Positions 19,401-34,400 of a DNA stretch of 64,000 bases are shown in pieces. The translations under genes and the position numbers were made by a program. The first letter of the stretch is position 1; each line of letters starts with the position of its first letter. The notes below the pieces were generated by a model that was not told the DNA's origin, made no database searches, and saw only the letters and a list, made by a program, of their open reading frames with translations. The DNA is taken from positions 94,244-158,243 of the forward strand of contig JACDOX010000297.1 of the NCBI GenBank assembly GCA_014549065.1, read 5' to 3'. This stretch comes from Cardinalis cardinalis (Eukaryota; Chordata; Aves; Passeriformes; Cardinalidae).

Positions 19401-22400
19401 ATCGTGCAACAAAGAGCTGTGGTATCATCACCCTTTCCCAGTGCTCCCAGTAAGAACAGCCCCTGATGAACATGCAAGCACAGACTGTCAGATCCAGGCT
19501 TCCATACACTCTCCCCATGTTCAGGAAGGACCTGCAATAGGTCCCAACATTTCTAATCTGCAGGTCTTTGTGAAATTCCTACAGGATTCGCAGCCCAAGC
19601 ATATCCTGGCAAAGTTTTCTAAGTCAGAAAACTCCTGTGTCTTCACCTCTGTAGGTATCCTTATGTGGTGCTACCTCAGATCTGACCTCCAAGAATCTGA
19701 GGTATCTCAGCACCAAATCTGGGCTGGAAGAGAGAAATTCAGCCTAAATGCTCAATTTCAAGTCAAGCCAGAAGCCAGCCAGGCACTGCAGCATGTAAAT
19801 CTGCCTGATGTGGCACCTCAGCCGTGAGAGGTTGTGTGTGACCACACCTGAGAGGCCCCAAGGGCAGGAAGAACCCCTGGCTGGTAGCTGGACCCCTGTC
19901 CAGTATTTCCCTCCCAATTTCAGGGACTGGAAAGCCCCAGGAGATCCAGGCAGGCAAAGAGGATGGAGCTGGCAGAGCATGGGCTGGAGCTGGTGGGGAC
20001 TTGGCTGCCTGGAAAAAGCCAGGAGAGCTTCATTCCAAGTACCCTGGTGGTTAAAGCTGTCACCCAGCCCCTCGTTAAGGAAGGGCAGTCACAGGGTGAT
20101 GGCAGTTCTTTGGCCATCACTGCTGGCTTGTGGGGACACGTCCCAAAAACCAGAGAGGGGCCAGGCCAGTCCTTCAGGGATGCTGCCATCCACTGGGGCG
20201 GCCAGACTTGGGGAAAACGGCCTCTGCTCTCTGCTCATCTTTTGTTTTTTCCTCTCGGTTGACATCCCACACCATCTGTGGAAGGAGGGGACAGGTTGAA
20301 GGGAGNGGGAGCAGGCCAGGACAAAACGCTGTCAGCAGGAAGGGAGTTCTCTGCTGGTTTGGCAGCAGTGCCACCATCCCTCCTCCCCCTGCTCCTCGGG
20401 AAGCAGTGCAGGGCTCCCAGGGACCAGCAGATGGCAACCACAGTGAGCCCAGCGCTCATCCTCCCTCCAAGGTTATTACATCATCCAAAAATTCCCAGCG
20501 AGAAATCAAACCAGAAAAAAAAAACCAATAAACCCCACACACCCTGGAAGGAAGGGGACAAAGGGGACAAAGCTCTGGTGGAACACAAGCACAGGGGTTC
20601 AAGGCCTCGCTGGCTGGGTCCTGCTTGCCAGGGGAGTAAGTGAATAAATGATCTTTTCCTCCTGCAGTGCCTGGCAGTTTTGCCCTTGGCAAACTGCTCT
20701 GGAGATCCCGGCTGGCACCCAGAGCTGGCTCAAAGTGAAAGTCAGCACATGCTCACAGCTGTGCCCCGGCCACCAGGAACCCTCAGCGAGCCCTGCAGCA
20801 CCTGGGTTCACCCCACAGGTGTGCAGAGACACCTCAGAGCACAGCAACAGCACCAGGCACTCCCATCTCCCCACCTGAACACGCTACCTGGCTTCAGGTA
20901 TCACCTGAATCACCTCCATCCCAAACATCAACCCCAGCCAACTGCTTTAAGTATNAGTGAATAAAGAAAGTTCACCAGTACTGGAAAATGGGTATTCCTG
21001 CACAGGTGTTTAAGCTTTACACCAATTAGTTTTAAATCCAAAGTTTTTTAATCTNATGCAGCCAGAACTGATCTTCTACCCTGTGAGGCAGCTGTGGGAG
21101 CCCTGAAAGTGGGAATAATATGGGATAATTTGCCTGGTGCCTCTGCTGCAATAGCACCCAACAGGTTGTCTCCCCATTTCCCAAGATATTTGATTTAGCA
21201 CTACAGAGGATCACAAGTGCTGTGAAATCAGAAAATAAATTCCTGCTTCAGGAGTTCAAGTTCCTTGAGCACTCCTGATCAGAGCTGTGTCTTTGGGAGG
21301 GGAGGAATCTAGCTAAAAATAGCCCAAATTTACTATTTTAGTCTGGTTTAAATATAGTGCTAATGAAAGAGGCCACACTAATTGCTCCCAGACACTCCCT
21401 GCATTTCCTACAGTCACAAGAAGTTTGTGAAAAGCTGGAATTTAAACCCAAGCACACACATTAGGCCAGTNACTTCTCCCAGACCAACCAGCTGACACCT
21501 CCATGGGAAGCCAGGCCACACACCTTCCTGCCAGCATGANAATCCCAGAANGGCTTGGGCAGGGACACNTTCCACTGTCCCAGCTGGCTCCAAGCCCCAT
21601 CCAGNCTGGCCTTGGGCGCTTCCAAGGATGGGGCAGCCCCANTTTCACACCCCAAGCAGCCATGAACTCCCACCAAGGCAAGGAACCATGTGATCCAATC
21701 ATTTCCCAACTCTCCTGATAAAAGCACCAGTTGAAGAAGACTCTGGAAATTACTCTTCCCTTGGGAAAAGTCCCTACACANGGAATTTGTGAATAGCCCA
21801 CGGTCAGGGCTGGTTAATTATTCCTCTCTTAATGCTGATTAACCCTGAAGCTGTAACACAGGAAATTGAGTGTCCTAACAGGAACATCCCTTCTTGCTGT
21901 GCCCACCGAACCATGGAAGATCATTTTCAATTCCTCACGAGGTCAAAAGGATTTCCTGTGACGAACCAATCCACAAATCGTTCTATACAGATGGACAAAC
22001 TCATGGAAGCAAATATTTCCCAAGTGGTTTAGAGCCCCAGAGGCAGGTCCCAGGAAGGACTCCCAGGCACTGCTTGGCTTCCCCACCATGAGTGAGCCTG
22101 CAGGTCGAGATTCCCCCAGACCCTCCTGCCCCAGCCAAGGCTCCCATCTCAAATCCAGCTGCAGATGAACAGGTCTGGCTGTGCCCCAGCAGCTCTGCAC
22201 CTCCCCAGGAGGCAGCAGGAGCCGTGCTCACCATCTGGGAATGACAGGACAGGATGGATGCAGGAGTCCAGCTGCGAGAGGCGCTCCAGCAGGGGGGCAT
22301 CGTACTGGATCTCCAGCGCGCCGGGGCTGCGGGTGCCGCACAGGGCACACGAGGGGTTCACGTCGCAGCTGCAGCGCGCCAGGCTGCCACGCTGGGCCTG

Positions 22401-25400
22401 GGGGGACACGGGGACACGTCACAGCCAGCCCGGGNACAGACCGCGGGACAGCTCACGGGAAACACCCGAAAAGCAGCACAATTGTTTCATGTTCCTTCTG
22501 CATGTATATATAAATACATACTGTATGTGGATATAAAATAGCTAAAATCAACCTGCATTTTATAGATTATAGCTACATTTGATTATCAATAAATATATAA
22601 TAAATTCATTCTATTTCTATATAATTTATTATTAAATAGCTGTTATGTGACATTTTAAAATATTGTTAACACTGTAATATTAAATAGCTGTTATGTGACA
22701 TTGAAAATATAATTTAAAATTATACTTATTATGCACAATATTTAAAATATTCAACATTATTTATATATATTTAATATTAATTATATAGTATATTCAATAT
22801 TAATTATATTCAATAATATATAGTACATTCAATATACAGTATATTCAATATTAATTATATATTATATTCAATATTAATTATATAGTGTATTCAATATTAA
22901 TTATAGATATAATATGCAATTTATATATATAGATAATTTCTATATATATGCACACAAACACACCCCCCCTTTTTTCACTTGTACAGAATTTATATATATA
23001 TATAGATAATATAATTAATATAGGTAATNTTTATATATATAGATAATTATATATATAGATATACACACACACACACACCCCCTTTTTTCTCTACCTTGCA
23101 CAGAATGTGTTAATTTAATCTGGCCTCACGAGAGGATGCTTTCACTTTGCATAAACACAACTGAAAACTACAACTTACCAGCACAGACAGTTTAACAGCT
23201 GCTAAATTTGACTAAAAGTGTTTAATTTTATCTAGGTTGAAACCTCATTTATAAAAACCATGAGGCAGCACAATTCTGCTGTCAGAGAAGGGGCAAAGAA
23301 GCCATTTTTAGTTCCAGTGGGTCAGAGCCATCATTATATGCCAGGAGCTGACACTTGCAGGGACATCTACAGAGTGACAAAGGTGGTTCTCAACCTTGTT
23401 CCTTAATCCAGGACAGAGTCACAATTCACAGATTTATAGACTTGATACAGACTTCATTTGTGTGAAACCACTGCAAGCAGACACACAGCTGGATATAAAC
23501 TCCAGGCAGAGAAAACAACCCCTGGTTCCCCACCAAAATGGAAGAATGGATCAAACTGGATCCTGCAGAAGCCTGTTCNGAGTCAGAATTATTCAAATAA
23601 TTTCCATGAATGACTTGAAGGATGGGAGAGAATACCCACAGCAAGTAACACTACACTGGAAGGGCTGNTTGAAGCAAAGAGCTGGAAACCCACTCCTGGT
23701 TACAAGTTTCAGAGAAATTATNTAAAATAAATCAAATGTAATTCACTGAGGGCAAATGCAAGAAGCAAATGCAGTGCCCANAGAAGAGGAGGAAGAGGTA
23801 ACTGAGCAGTTATGCTGCTGCCTCTGGAAGTTCTGCCCAGAGGATGTGGAGGCTGTGATGGATCCAAAAATGAGCATGAATCAGCAGCGCTGTACCCCTG
23901 CTGGGAACTAATTAATTAATAAAAAATAATAAAGATTAAGCCCACAGGGCTTTCTAACCAGGANGGCTGTGCAAGGAGAGAGACAATCCTGCCACTCTGC
24001 CCACGTGTGAGCTGAAGGGCTGCCCCAACTTTGGGCACAAATTCCCACAAATGTGTGCACTGAANAGTGAGGAAAACAATAAAAACATTACAAGATCAAA
24101 AGCTCCACAATGCAGGTGGCAAAGTTCAATCCACAGCCACTTTCTGCTGGGCAGGGGAGTGGAGGCAACTGGACATGGTATTTCTGGAGCACGGCTTGGC
24201 CATGACTCAGCTGTCTCTGGAATGACTGGAGGAGGGCTCAGAAATCCCCTGCTCTCTGCTGCTTTCATCCCTGGAACTGCTCTTCTGAACCATCTCTGAT
24301 TACCAAATGTATTTGATGACAACAACAAAGACCTAACACAGAATTTACAGCCAATTCTTCAAGCATTGAGTGTACAAGGCAGCNTCCACCACGAGAATGT
24401 TCAGCAACTTCCAAATCACTGAAGATCTTGCAAGTAATCACTGCAGAGCTCTCCCAGAAATACCCCAGATAAAACTGCAGATAAGTGATCAGTTAAAGCT
24501 GACTCAGCTGAGGAAGAATCTATTTTGCTCAGAAAAATGCTGCTTTTGGAGCTTCTCTTTAAAACATCCGCAGAGTGAAAACCCCCCAGCCCTTGTGGGA
24601 AAGTTAGACTTGAAACACTATGTCTCAAAGGTAAGTGGATTTTTGCCATTATGGTTCTGGCATGCACAAATAAAGATCCTTATTTCCTTCATTTCTCACT
24701 ATTTTCCCTCCAACTGACAGTTTATGGTATTCCTAAGAGAAAATAAAAAGAATTAAACATGGCCCTTCTTCANGCAGGCANTAAACTGCATTTCCATTGA
24801 ATGAATTCTGCATTAGGGAGAGGAGTATAAAAAATAGTAATAAAGAAAACAAAACAGGAAGAGACAGGGCATTCATCCCACGTATGCCTGGGCAAACAGC
24901 TGTGGTTTTCCCTTGAGCAGCAGCAGCGAGTTCCTGGGGCTTTGCTAATTCCTGTCTCAGAGTCAANGTTTCCTGATACTTGACTTCTCAGGGCTTCTTT
25001 CTCCTGCTCAGACTGTGCCACACTGACCTACCTGGCCTTGAGTTCACCTCAGGTTGGTTGGCTTAAGAAAATTCACGAGTTCAGCATCTTCCCTCCCCAG
25101 TGACAGCAAAGAAAAATCTTCCAACCCGTTACCACCTTCTCCTTTNTNTTTCCAACAGCCTTTACAGCCCTGNTGTCCTGCNCTTCCTTCCTGTTGCTTT
25201 CTCCATCTTTACAAGAAAAATAAGAGCAGAAAACANGCGACTGACCTTTTTGGAAAGGGGCATGATGGTGCTGGGTCGGACGAGGCGCCGCTTCTTGCAG
25301 CTGAGGACGGGGCGGGTGCGAGCGGCCACGCACGTCCCGTCCGCGGGGACCAGGGACAGGCGCTGCCTCTTGTGGAGCAGCTCCTCGGCTTCCTGGCCAT

Positions 25401-28400
25401 CTCCCTGAGCGTGTTCTGCCAGGCCAGGCTGCAGACTGCCCCACAAGAGAGGAGAACAGGAAAACCCCAGTTATTCACGCAGCACTACCAGCAGGTTCGT
25501 GGTTCGCACCTGAGCGAACGCTCCAAGCTGAGTTTAGAGTTCTGCAGTTCGTGGCACAACAGGTTTTATTAAACCAACTCCATTTTTTGCTTTTACTTCA
25601 GTCACCTTCCACTCTCCCACGACTGAACCTTTGACCAAATACCTTTGGAAGCTCTGAACAAAAAAGCAGCACTGAACGCCACAGAGCAAAAGCCACTCTA
25701 GACCTGAACAGCTTTAACCCTAGAATTCAGCTTCCTCCAGAATGAGAGTTTGGGGAATCTTTAGACAAGAGGTTTTCACAAGTCTAAATGCNAGAGAACA
25801 TATAATCTTATAGAAAAAATATTTAACCCTGATGTAAACTTGGTTCTGATGGATATCTGAGATCTCTACCTGCGCCAGCTCCCAGCAGTGACCCCAGAAA
25901 GGTGCAGAGTTAACATCAACCTCTGCGAGGCACAAAGGCTGCAGCAGCCCTGGCATCAATGCCCCGTGCCCCGAGCAGATCCCAGCGCAGCAGCACCTCA
26001 TCTACAGAACCTTTTCATGTCTCTTCTACGAGTGTTTCATTTCTAAAAATGCAAAACATTAAAGCCCTGTGGTCTAAGGCTGTGCAGTTCAAAGGCTACA
26101 GGGATACAAAGGGCTCTGTTACAGCCTGCAGTGTTCCAGCTGCAGCCATGGGCTCCTTGATCTGCTCNCATTACATCGGTGCAGGATCCATCCCTCCCTC
26201 CCTCCTTCCCTTTTCCCCTCTCTTTTCCCCTGCCTCCTCAAGGCACTGAGCAAGTGCAATGTTTTTCAAGGGTTTTCAAGTGGTTCAACCCTGTAGCATC
26301 AGGGAATGTCTTTCACTTGTTTTCATTTACCCACTTCAAGACTTTGTCAACAAAAGTAGCCTGGAGAAATAAAGAATTTAGGAAGTTTTACTCCCCAAAT
26401 CAATGGGATTCCTCTGTAACTCCAATAAAGTGGGTCAGTGGTTACAGATAATTCTGCAAGCAGGGCATTAATACCTTTGAATCACACAATTTGCAGATGT
26501 ATTAAAACTACTCATAAAGAAACAAGTTTTGCCCATGCTCAGTGCACAGCTGCCTGCAGGGCCTGTTCATGTAAACACAGCTCAGTTTAATTCCATTTTC
26601 AGCAAAACAATGCAGCAGAAAACCTCAAGCAAGCAATCTCCTCCAAAATGTTTCCAGGCATGATCTACTACTGTACTTTTTTGAAAAAAGACACCATCTG
26701 CATCATTACCAACCCAGTTACAGCCTGGCTTCCAATGGGACATTGCAAAGATCATAAAAGCAAACTCCTCCAAGAATACCCAAGAGCTTACGTGTTAATA
26801 ACTCCATTGACAGGTCTTGGTGCTCCACAGGGCTTGGTGGGATGGGATTCAGGAGTATTTGCAGCAGAAATTCCCAAGCTTTCTAGGGGCTGGGATCCAG
26901 ACACACTCTAAGGAAGGGTGAGAAAAACAGAAATAAATAAAAGCTTCTTAAATAGCCACAATTACTACAGCTGGGTTCTGGTTGAGGATTCTGCACTNTA
27001 GCCATGGATTTCCACACAGGACTTCAAAGCAGGGTTCAGAAGTCACTGTATGAACAGGTGAGCAGGGACACAAGGAGATCTTAGGGACAGCAAGAGGATG
27101 GATACATGGCAGCTCTTTCATTCCAAGATCCAAAGGACTTTAATTCCCCTCAGGCAACCAGGAGCATGAAAGGCTGAGGGCTTTAAGGAGATTTTAGCAT
27201 TTTGTCTCCACGGTGCAAACAAGTTCATCACCACCTGTAAACCTCTGCAGTGTCTCCTGCAGTTTGGTTTCTGTTCTGAGCCATGTGCTGAAGCACTTTG
27301 GGGGAAAACAGGGAGGGAGGGAGAGGGGAACTGACTTGCAAAACTGAATTTGCATTTTAACTTACTACCTGTGCAAACAGAGTCCAAACAGCATTTTAGG
27401 GAGTGTTCTAAATGAGTGTGAACCCAGGCTGTGGGGNTGGGATGGGAGCAGGGCGAGTCTGTAGCGCTGAAAGTGCTGCATAAACACAAAGCTGGAAANA
27501 CCTTTTTGGTAGAGCAAAGTGAGNAAAATTTGAGTTNAAAACACTGTGCTCTCCAATCCCTTCTGCCTGAGGTCTGAATCACAAGCCCTGTGGCTCTGCA
27601 GGGAGCAGCAGGATTGTCACCAGGCCTCCAAGGACACAGTGGCCTTGTACCTCCCACCAGTGACATTCCTGCTCCCCACCCTGCAGCCCACCAGTGTGTC
27701 CACACCTCTGGCATTCATCACCTTCAGCCCCACCCGTGCAGCCCCCTGTTTCTGGTGTCAGACATGCTCCTCCCTGGGGTTAAACTTCATTTCTTCCTTT
27801 GTGTGGTACTTCCTACACTCCTGGGCATGTCTCTCACTGGGGTTCCCCCTTTGAGCACACACAGTGGTGATGTGGTTCAAATACCAAGAAAAAAAAGGCC
27901 AAAGCAGAGCTCTGACACCACACAGATGGTCAGCCAAGCCCCTGCTTGGCCTTGACCCAATCCCAAACCCATCTGGATTGTGGTGATTCAATCTTGCCAG
28001 CAAACACCCCCAAACTCAACAAACAACAAACCCAGGCCATGGCACTGCTGGATTAACGGTTTCCAGAAGAGCAGACACCTGAGTCACCCAGGGAAGGGCC
28101 ATTTTTAACAACTCAGACAACTTCTGCCTGCGCCTGTTTGAGGAACTTTGCAGGGGTTTTTACACTTCTGCTAAAAGAGATGTTTCTCCTATGGGGGAGC
28201 AAAGACAGGATGAGACACAGAGCAGCGAGATCAGCTCACACCTGAGACATCAGGCAAACTCAGCAGCCCAGCCAGGTGAAGTCATGCAGGAGCTGAGCAC
28301 TTTCCCTCTGCTTTCCAGAGGCTTGGCAAGGCTGAGCCTCCACGTGACACCCGCCAGAGGCACCCCTGNTGCAGCAGGGCGGGTACTCATGACTCATAAG

Positions 28401-31400
28401 CTCTTTTGAAATCCTTCATTTTCCTCTACAGAAAGGGTCTTAAAGGAGGAACTTCTCCTCCAAGAGTTTGCTCTGTCTTGGTGGTTCAAGATAGGAACAG
28501 GGGGACTCAGCTTCCTGTGCAGAAGCTGGAAAGCATCAATCCAATGTGTATTTATCAGGAGCAGCCCAGGCTCCCTTTATCACCCTGGGATGGGTGTACC
28601 CAACACACGAGCANAGCCAACACCTCCTGCACTCTCACTCTTGTGCCAGCTCCTGGTGCACCTCCCAAGGCCGTGCTGTCCTCCAGGGCTGCCTGGGCAG
28701 CATCCATAGCACCAGGATCACACCCTGCTCCTGACTGAGCTCTTCTGTGTGCTCTGGGTCTGGAAGTCCAGGTCCTTCGGATCCCTGGGAATCTTGGGGG
28801 TGTGGAAGATTCAAGTGTAGCACATCTGCTGTTGCACATCAGGGCAGCAAAGCAGCTGTGTGCAGACAGGTCATGAGCCAACGCCAGGAATGTCCCCTGT
28901 ANTCCCAAAAATCCCTAACAAATGCAGGCAGGACCTTCACAGACCTTCACCTATTACTGAAAATATTTAATTAGGGGGCAATATCAAGTGCAGCCCCTCA
29001 CNAGACAAGCAATCCAAGGAACCAAAATCAACAGCCAAGTAATGGCTTCAGGGCTTCATGTCATTTCCATCTTCAGACAAAACTATTTATTCACCTACTG
29101 AGCTTCCATTTCCCAGAAGATATTCCCAGGCCTTATTTGCAAAGCCCTTCCCTCCACTGGTGATAGGATTAGTTCCTCTGGGGATTATCAGCCCCATCCC
29201 ACGTAGGAAGGCGATGCCCAAGGACACGGACCCGAGGCACTCACGAGAGGAGGAGATCCAGGGGAGCTGGGCATGAGACAGGATGGATTCCTCCCTCTGC
29301 TCCACGCTGCACACGCGTCTCTACCTCTGTCAGTCNGGGGGGAAAAGGCCTGGAGGGTGCCAAAATGATAAGCACCTCTCCAGGAAAGGCCCAAGAGATC
29401 CCTTTCCAGTAAGAGCCCTCAGTCTCTGGGTAATCTCTGGCTCGAGCAGATCAGGGCTCTGACTCAGGAGCCTGCCCTAATGAGCAGCCCTAATTAAGCN
29501 CAAAGCCAGGGGCTGGGTGCTGGAGGCGGCGGTTCCAGGGGTGACACTTCCAGCTCTGTCACAGAGAAGCTGGGAGTGTGGAGTGATGTGGGAGTCCCTG
29601 TGCAAGGGGAATAAACACCCTTTCCTTCCTAAGAATGGAAACAGGGCTGCAGGAGTGGCCACAACAAAGTGCCGAGNAGAACCTGCAGAAGTTTCAGGGA
29701 CCACAACTTGCAAACCCTCCATTTTAATGCCTTGCTGCATCCCCCAGGATCCAAAGCAATCACAGGCAGGATGAACAGTATGATCCAGCCTTCAGTCTGT
29801 GCCCTACATTTCTGCATTAAATAATAAATACCTGGCACTCTGCATAGCTTCCAGTGCATCTCACTGCAATCATTAGTGCCCTTTCCAAGGGGGAATGCTC
29901 AGATGCTCAGGCAGATATTAAATAGCCACATCTTTAGCAGCCTTTGCTAATCATGCTGCTCTCAGTTTGAGGTACTTTTTTGCTGGAGGGAACGGATTAG
30001 TTAGGATTTTAAAGCTCACAAAATGCTAATGCATATTACAAAGGTACCCCCAGGAACTCTGTTCTAAAAGGTGTTTAAATCCTATTGTTTATTAACNCTG
30101 AAACAACGCAGGAGGGGGTGAGCAGCAGACCAAGATCACTGATTCCCACCTGGAGTCACAGCAGGGAGCTGCTCCACGAGGCCAATGCCATGGCCTGAGC
30201 ATCCCTGTGCCCCACAGCTCGAGGGATGAGCCCTCCCTCCCCAGAGTGGTGCAGTGAAGCNCCTGGAGCAGCCAGCCCCACACTGGCACTTACCAGGCGC
30301 TCAGCCCCAGGCTCCAGCCTGACTTCAGCTCTAACAGGACGGGAGGAATCATCTACTGCAGGGTCAGGGGGCGAAGCTTCACCAAGAACTATCAGCCCCT
30401 GCAAGAGAGGAACAGGAATGAACTGCAGATCCTTTGGTGTCCACAGGGAAACTGCACCCCAACACCTCGATGCTGAATTCCTTCCCACCACGGCTTCCAG
30501 ACGTGATGCCAAACCCAATTCCCTGCTGCCTGCCTTCCCCTGACATCTCAGCTGAACTCGGAGAGGGCTGGAGCCAGCTCACAGCCTGTCCCCAGCCTGC
30601 CCTCCTCCCCACGTGCCAGCCAAGCCAGAGCAGCTTCCTGCAGGAGCACAGAGCAGCTGCCCTCGTCCTGCACAGGGGAACTCGCACAGCCAAGCAAACC
30701 ATTCTGAGCTGCTGATGAAAATGCACCAACTTGTTACTCTCAGCAGACTTCCCCCTGCTCCCTCAAGAAGTGATATTTACAAAAATNCAGTAAGGAAAGA
30801 AAGACATTGCTATAAACTTAGTGGGACAAAGCACAGTGGCTGAGCAATGTTTTATCAGGTTTAACATATGCTGTCCTATTCCTGTTTAACTGAAGCTTAA
30901 CCTAAAGGCAGGACTGCTTTGCTCTCAGAACAACACAAAGTGAAATAAAATCACTGTATTCTTGCATATTCTGGCCTATATTATAACACAGCAGGACAAA
31001 ACGTGCAAGGATCAGGGAGTTGGTGGAACCCATAGGCCACAAACACAGCCCAGGACAAGGACAAGCCCCAGTGAGCAGNATCTGGTCCAACAAGGAACTG
31101 TGAAGGGGCTGCTCAGATCAAGAACAGGCAGATCAGTCACGTGAAAACAACTCTGGAGGCTGCACAGTGTGCCACAGCAAAGTGAGCCTGGAGGGAACCT
31201 GGGCACGTTTTCTGCAGAGGGGACAGAGCCACAAGGTTTCCCTGCTAGTTTTAAGCGCCTGCAAACCGGGTATTCTACAACCAGCTCTGAGCACACACTC
31301 CCTGATTCGGTGCTTTCCTCCACTTCTCACCAGGCTCCAAGTGAGCTGATGTGAATGTGCTGAGAGCACAATTCCTGCTGAGACTCCCAGGCAGCAGTTT

Positions 31401-34400
31401 ACTCTCAAAACACAGGGTTATTTTTGACTGCCTCGTCCTTCCCTTGCTTTGATCTGACACAGCAATGTGTCTTTCTTGAAGGGTGCACTGGGATGTAAAC
31501 TCTAACATATAAAGGTAATTAAACTAAAAAAGAATGCAATCAAATTTCTTTGAACTTTAGAACTTGTAGAACTCTGAATTCCTGCAGCAGCTACATTTTA
31601 ACCTCCTTATGGCCCAATAAGCCGGAGTTAAGTTATATTGATAGAAAAAACAAGGTGTTTCCAAATTCTTTAACTGTTTTCCTTGTACAATTTGAAGCCA
31701 AATCCATTCCAACAAGCTTGTGTGTTACTGAAACACAGGGCTGTTTCTCTAGTCTCCTATTCTTGTTCCAAGCCCTTTTAAGATGGTCTCTAGTTTTTCA
31801 TTGGTGCAAAGAGAATCTGTTTTACAACCATCCCAGAGCTCAATGACATCAAGATAACAACAGCTGGGTGCAAGAATAATCTCCAGCAAGCCTCATTAGA
31901 GGTGGGGTATGTGATATTCATGGTTCTGATTTTTTTCTTCTTCAGGCAGAACAGCCACTACCCAAAACACTCGAGTTCTCAATGCCCCTGCACCTTAAGC
32001 AACATGTTTTAGCTTAAATTCATGTATTGGGGTATCACAGGTGAGTTTTGGTTAGAACAAATCAGAGAGGATGATCCTGTTGGCCAGAACCTCCTTTCAG
32101 ACCTTGAAGCTGCAGCCTTATAAAAGCACAGGGGATGCTTGTGACCATTATCAGGCCATTCCATGAGCCTGTCAAGTTGCCATCACCTGGTGAAAGCCCT
32201 GAACCTTCCACATCGCTACCTGAGTTTTCTCATTTCTTCCATTTCTTAACTTCTCGCATACAAACCTTCAGCTATTTTGTGTTTTGTACTTAAAACCACG
32301 CTGCACTGTCAGCTCTAAGACAGCAGGAAGATGATTCTTTCTGAAGAATCATTCATTTGCCCACTTCCCAGAAGCCTTTTGTCCTAATCTCAGTAATGGA
32401 TTCTGCTCACAAGCCGTGCTCTTCCACCCACTCATTTAGAGCCCTCACTCACTCAATTAAGCCTGTTTTTCTGCACAGCTGCACCAAAGTCCAGCNTCCC
32501 TCCCCTGCTTCCTACCCCCTGGAAGCCTCTCCCCACCACCCCCAGAGCAGCACACATCTTGGGAAAGGCGTTTGCCAGACTGAATTCCTGAGGATCTCTC
32601 AGTTGATGCAATACCAGGAGCCTTCTTGCCACAAACTCCAGACATTCCTTCCTCCAAGGCCTGACATTTAGATGTGCATGCCTGAACAAGTCTCCATAAC
32701 AATCCCTTCCTCATCCCTTCTCTGTTCTCCCCCATTCTCCCACCATCTGAGAGCAATGCTAAAAAAAATACCTTCCACAGAGAAAGGTCAGCACCAAAAA
32801 ATGATCTTTTTTGATGGAACAGACTCAATTTTAAGCCTGTTCAGATAGCATCTGAACTAACTTCCTCCACAGGCCACTCCCTTTTCCACTAAATCTCAGC
32901 TGTTTTTATCCTCATCTTCAGCTACTCCCAAAAAGAAAGAATGGGAAGGTTTTAAAAAAATATCAGAGTAAAAGGTTTGAGTGATGGTGAATAGCATCAC
33001 ACATGCAACAGCACCTGCTCAGCACCAAAGACTGACTCTAAAGCAAGGTACTGCTCCCTTCACGTTATCATACTGAACCAGGGACAGGAATTACACTCAG
33101 CCCATGCCAAACTGCATTACAATTAGTCACAGCTTTGCAATCTGCTTTGGGAGAGAGGCAGGAGGGGAANAAGCATCAGACTTCACATCTGCACTCTGTG
33201 GTGTCAGAGAGAGCCATCAGGAGGCAAAGCAGAAGCACAGTGCCCAAAGGCCTCTGCCCCATCCCATCCTGCTCCATTCCTGCCCTATCCTGCCCCATTC
33301 TGCTCCATCCCACCCTGCTCCATTCGTGCTCCATCCTCCTCCATCCCTGCCCCATCCTGCTCCATTCCNNNNNNNNNNNNNNNNNNNNNNNNNNNNNNNN
33401 NNNNNNNNNNNNNNNNNNNNNNNNNNNNNNNNNNNNNNNNNNNNNNNNNNNNNNNNNNNNNNNNNNNNNNNNNNNNNNNNNNNNNNNNNNNNNNNNNNNN
33501 NNNNNNNNNNNNNNNNNNNNNNNNNNNNNNNNNNNNNNNNNNNNNNNNNNNNNNNNNNNNNNNNNNNNNNNNNNNNNNNNNNNNNNNNNNNNNNNNNNNN
33601 NNNNNNNNNNNNNNNNNNNNNNNNNNNNNNNNNNNNNNNNNNNNNNNNNNNNNNNNNNNNNNNNNNNNNNNNNNNNNNNNNNNNNNNNNNNNNNNNNNNN
33701 NNNNNNNNNNNNNNNNNNNNNNNNNNNNNNNNNNNNNNNNNNNNNNNNNNNNNNNNNNNNNNNNNNNNNNNNNNNNNNNNNNNNNNNNNNNNNNNNNNNN
33801 NNNNNNNNNNNNNNNNNNNNNNNNNNNNNNNNNNNNNNNNNNNNNNNNNNNNNNNNNNNNNNNNNNNNNNNNNNNNNNNNNNNNNNNNNNNNNNNNNNNN
33901 NNNNNNNNNNNNNNNNNNNNNNNNNNNNNNNNNNNNNNNNNNNNNNNNNNNNNNNNNNNNNNNNNNNNNNNNNNNNNNNNNNNNNNNNNNNNNNNNNNNN
34001 NNNNNNNNNNNNNNNNNNNNNNNNNNNNNNNNNNNNNNNNNNNNNNNNNNNNNNNNNNNNNNNNNNNNNNNNNNNNNNNNNNNNNNNNNNNNNNNNNNNN
34101 NNNNNNNNNNNNNNNNNNNNNNNNNNNNNNNNNNNNNNNNNNNNNNNNNNNNNNNNNNNNNNNNNNNNNNNNNNNNNNNNNNNNNNNNNNNNNNNNNNNN
34201 NNNNNNNNNNNNNNNNNNNNNNNNNNNNNNNNNNNNNNNNNNNNNNNNNNNNNNNNNNNNNNNNNNNNNNNNNNNNNNNNNNNNNNNNNNNNNNNNNNNN
34301 NNNNNNNNNNNNNNNNNNNNNNNNTGTTGGCTCTGATCTGTTTGTAGATGTCCGTCTGCTGCCGGATGCGGTACTCCAGGTCCGACACGTGGGCCTGGAG

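Larger units (their letters stand above)
22398..25245 (-). other. KANSL1 intron 6
   Basis: This is dominated by an AT-rich repeat island (22500-23095). A weak old CR1-like stretch lies near 23590-23800. No exon was found. Confidence 0.7.

Noticed and set aside
25429..25435. Downstream AG at KANSL1 exon 6 as the true acceptor
   Set aside because: It would leave the frame from exon 5 out of register and drop the Leu-Gln that human KANSL1 has; the upstream AG restores both.
25880..25945. Exon-like stretch on the - strand with AG and GT borders
   Set aside because: Its length does not fit the KANSL1 phase, and the true exon 5 was found at 26792-26907.
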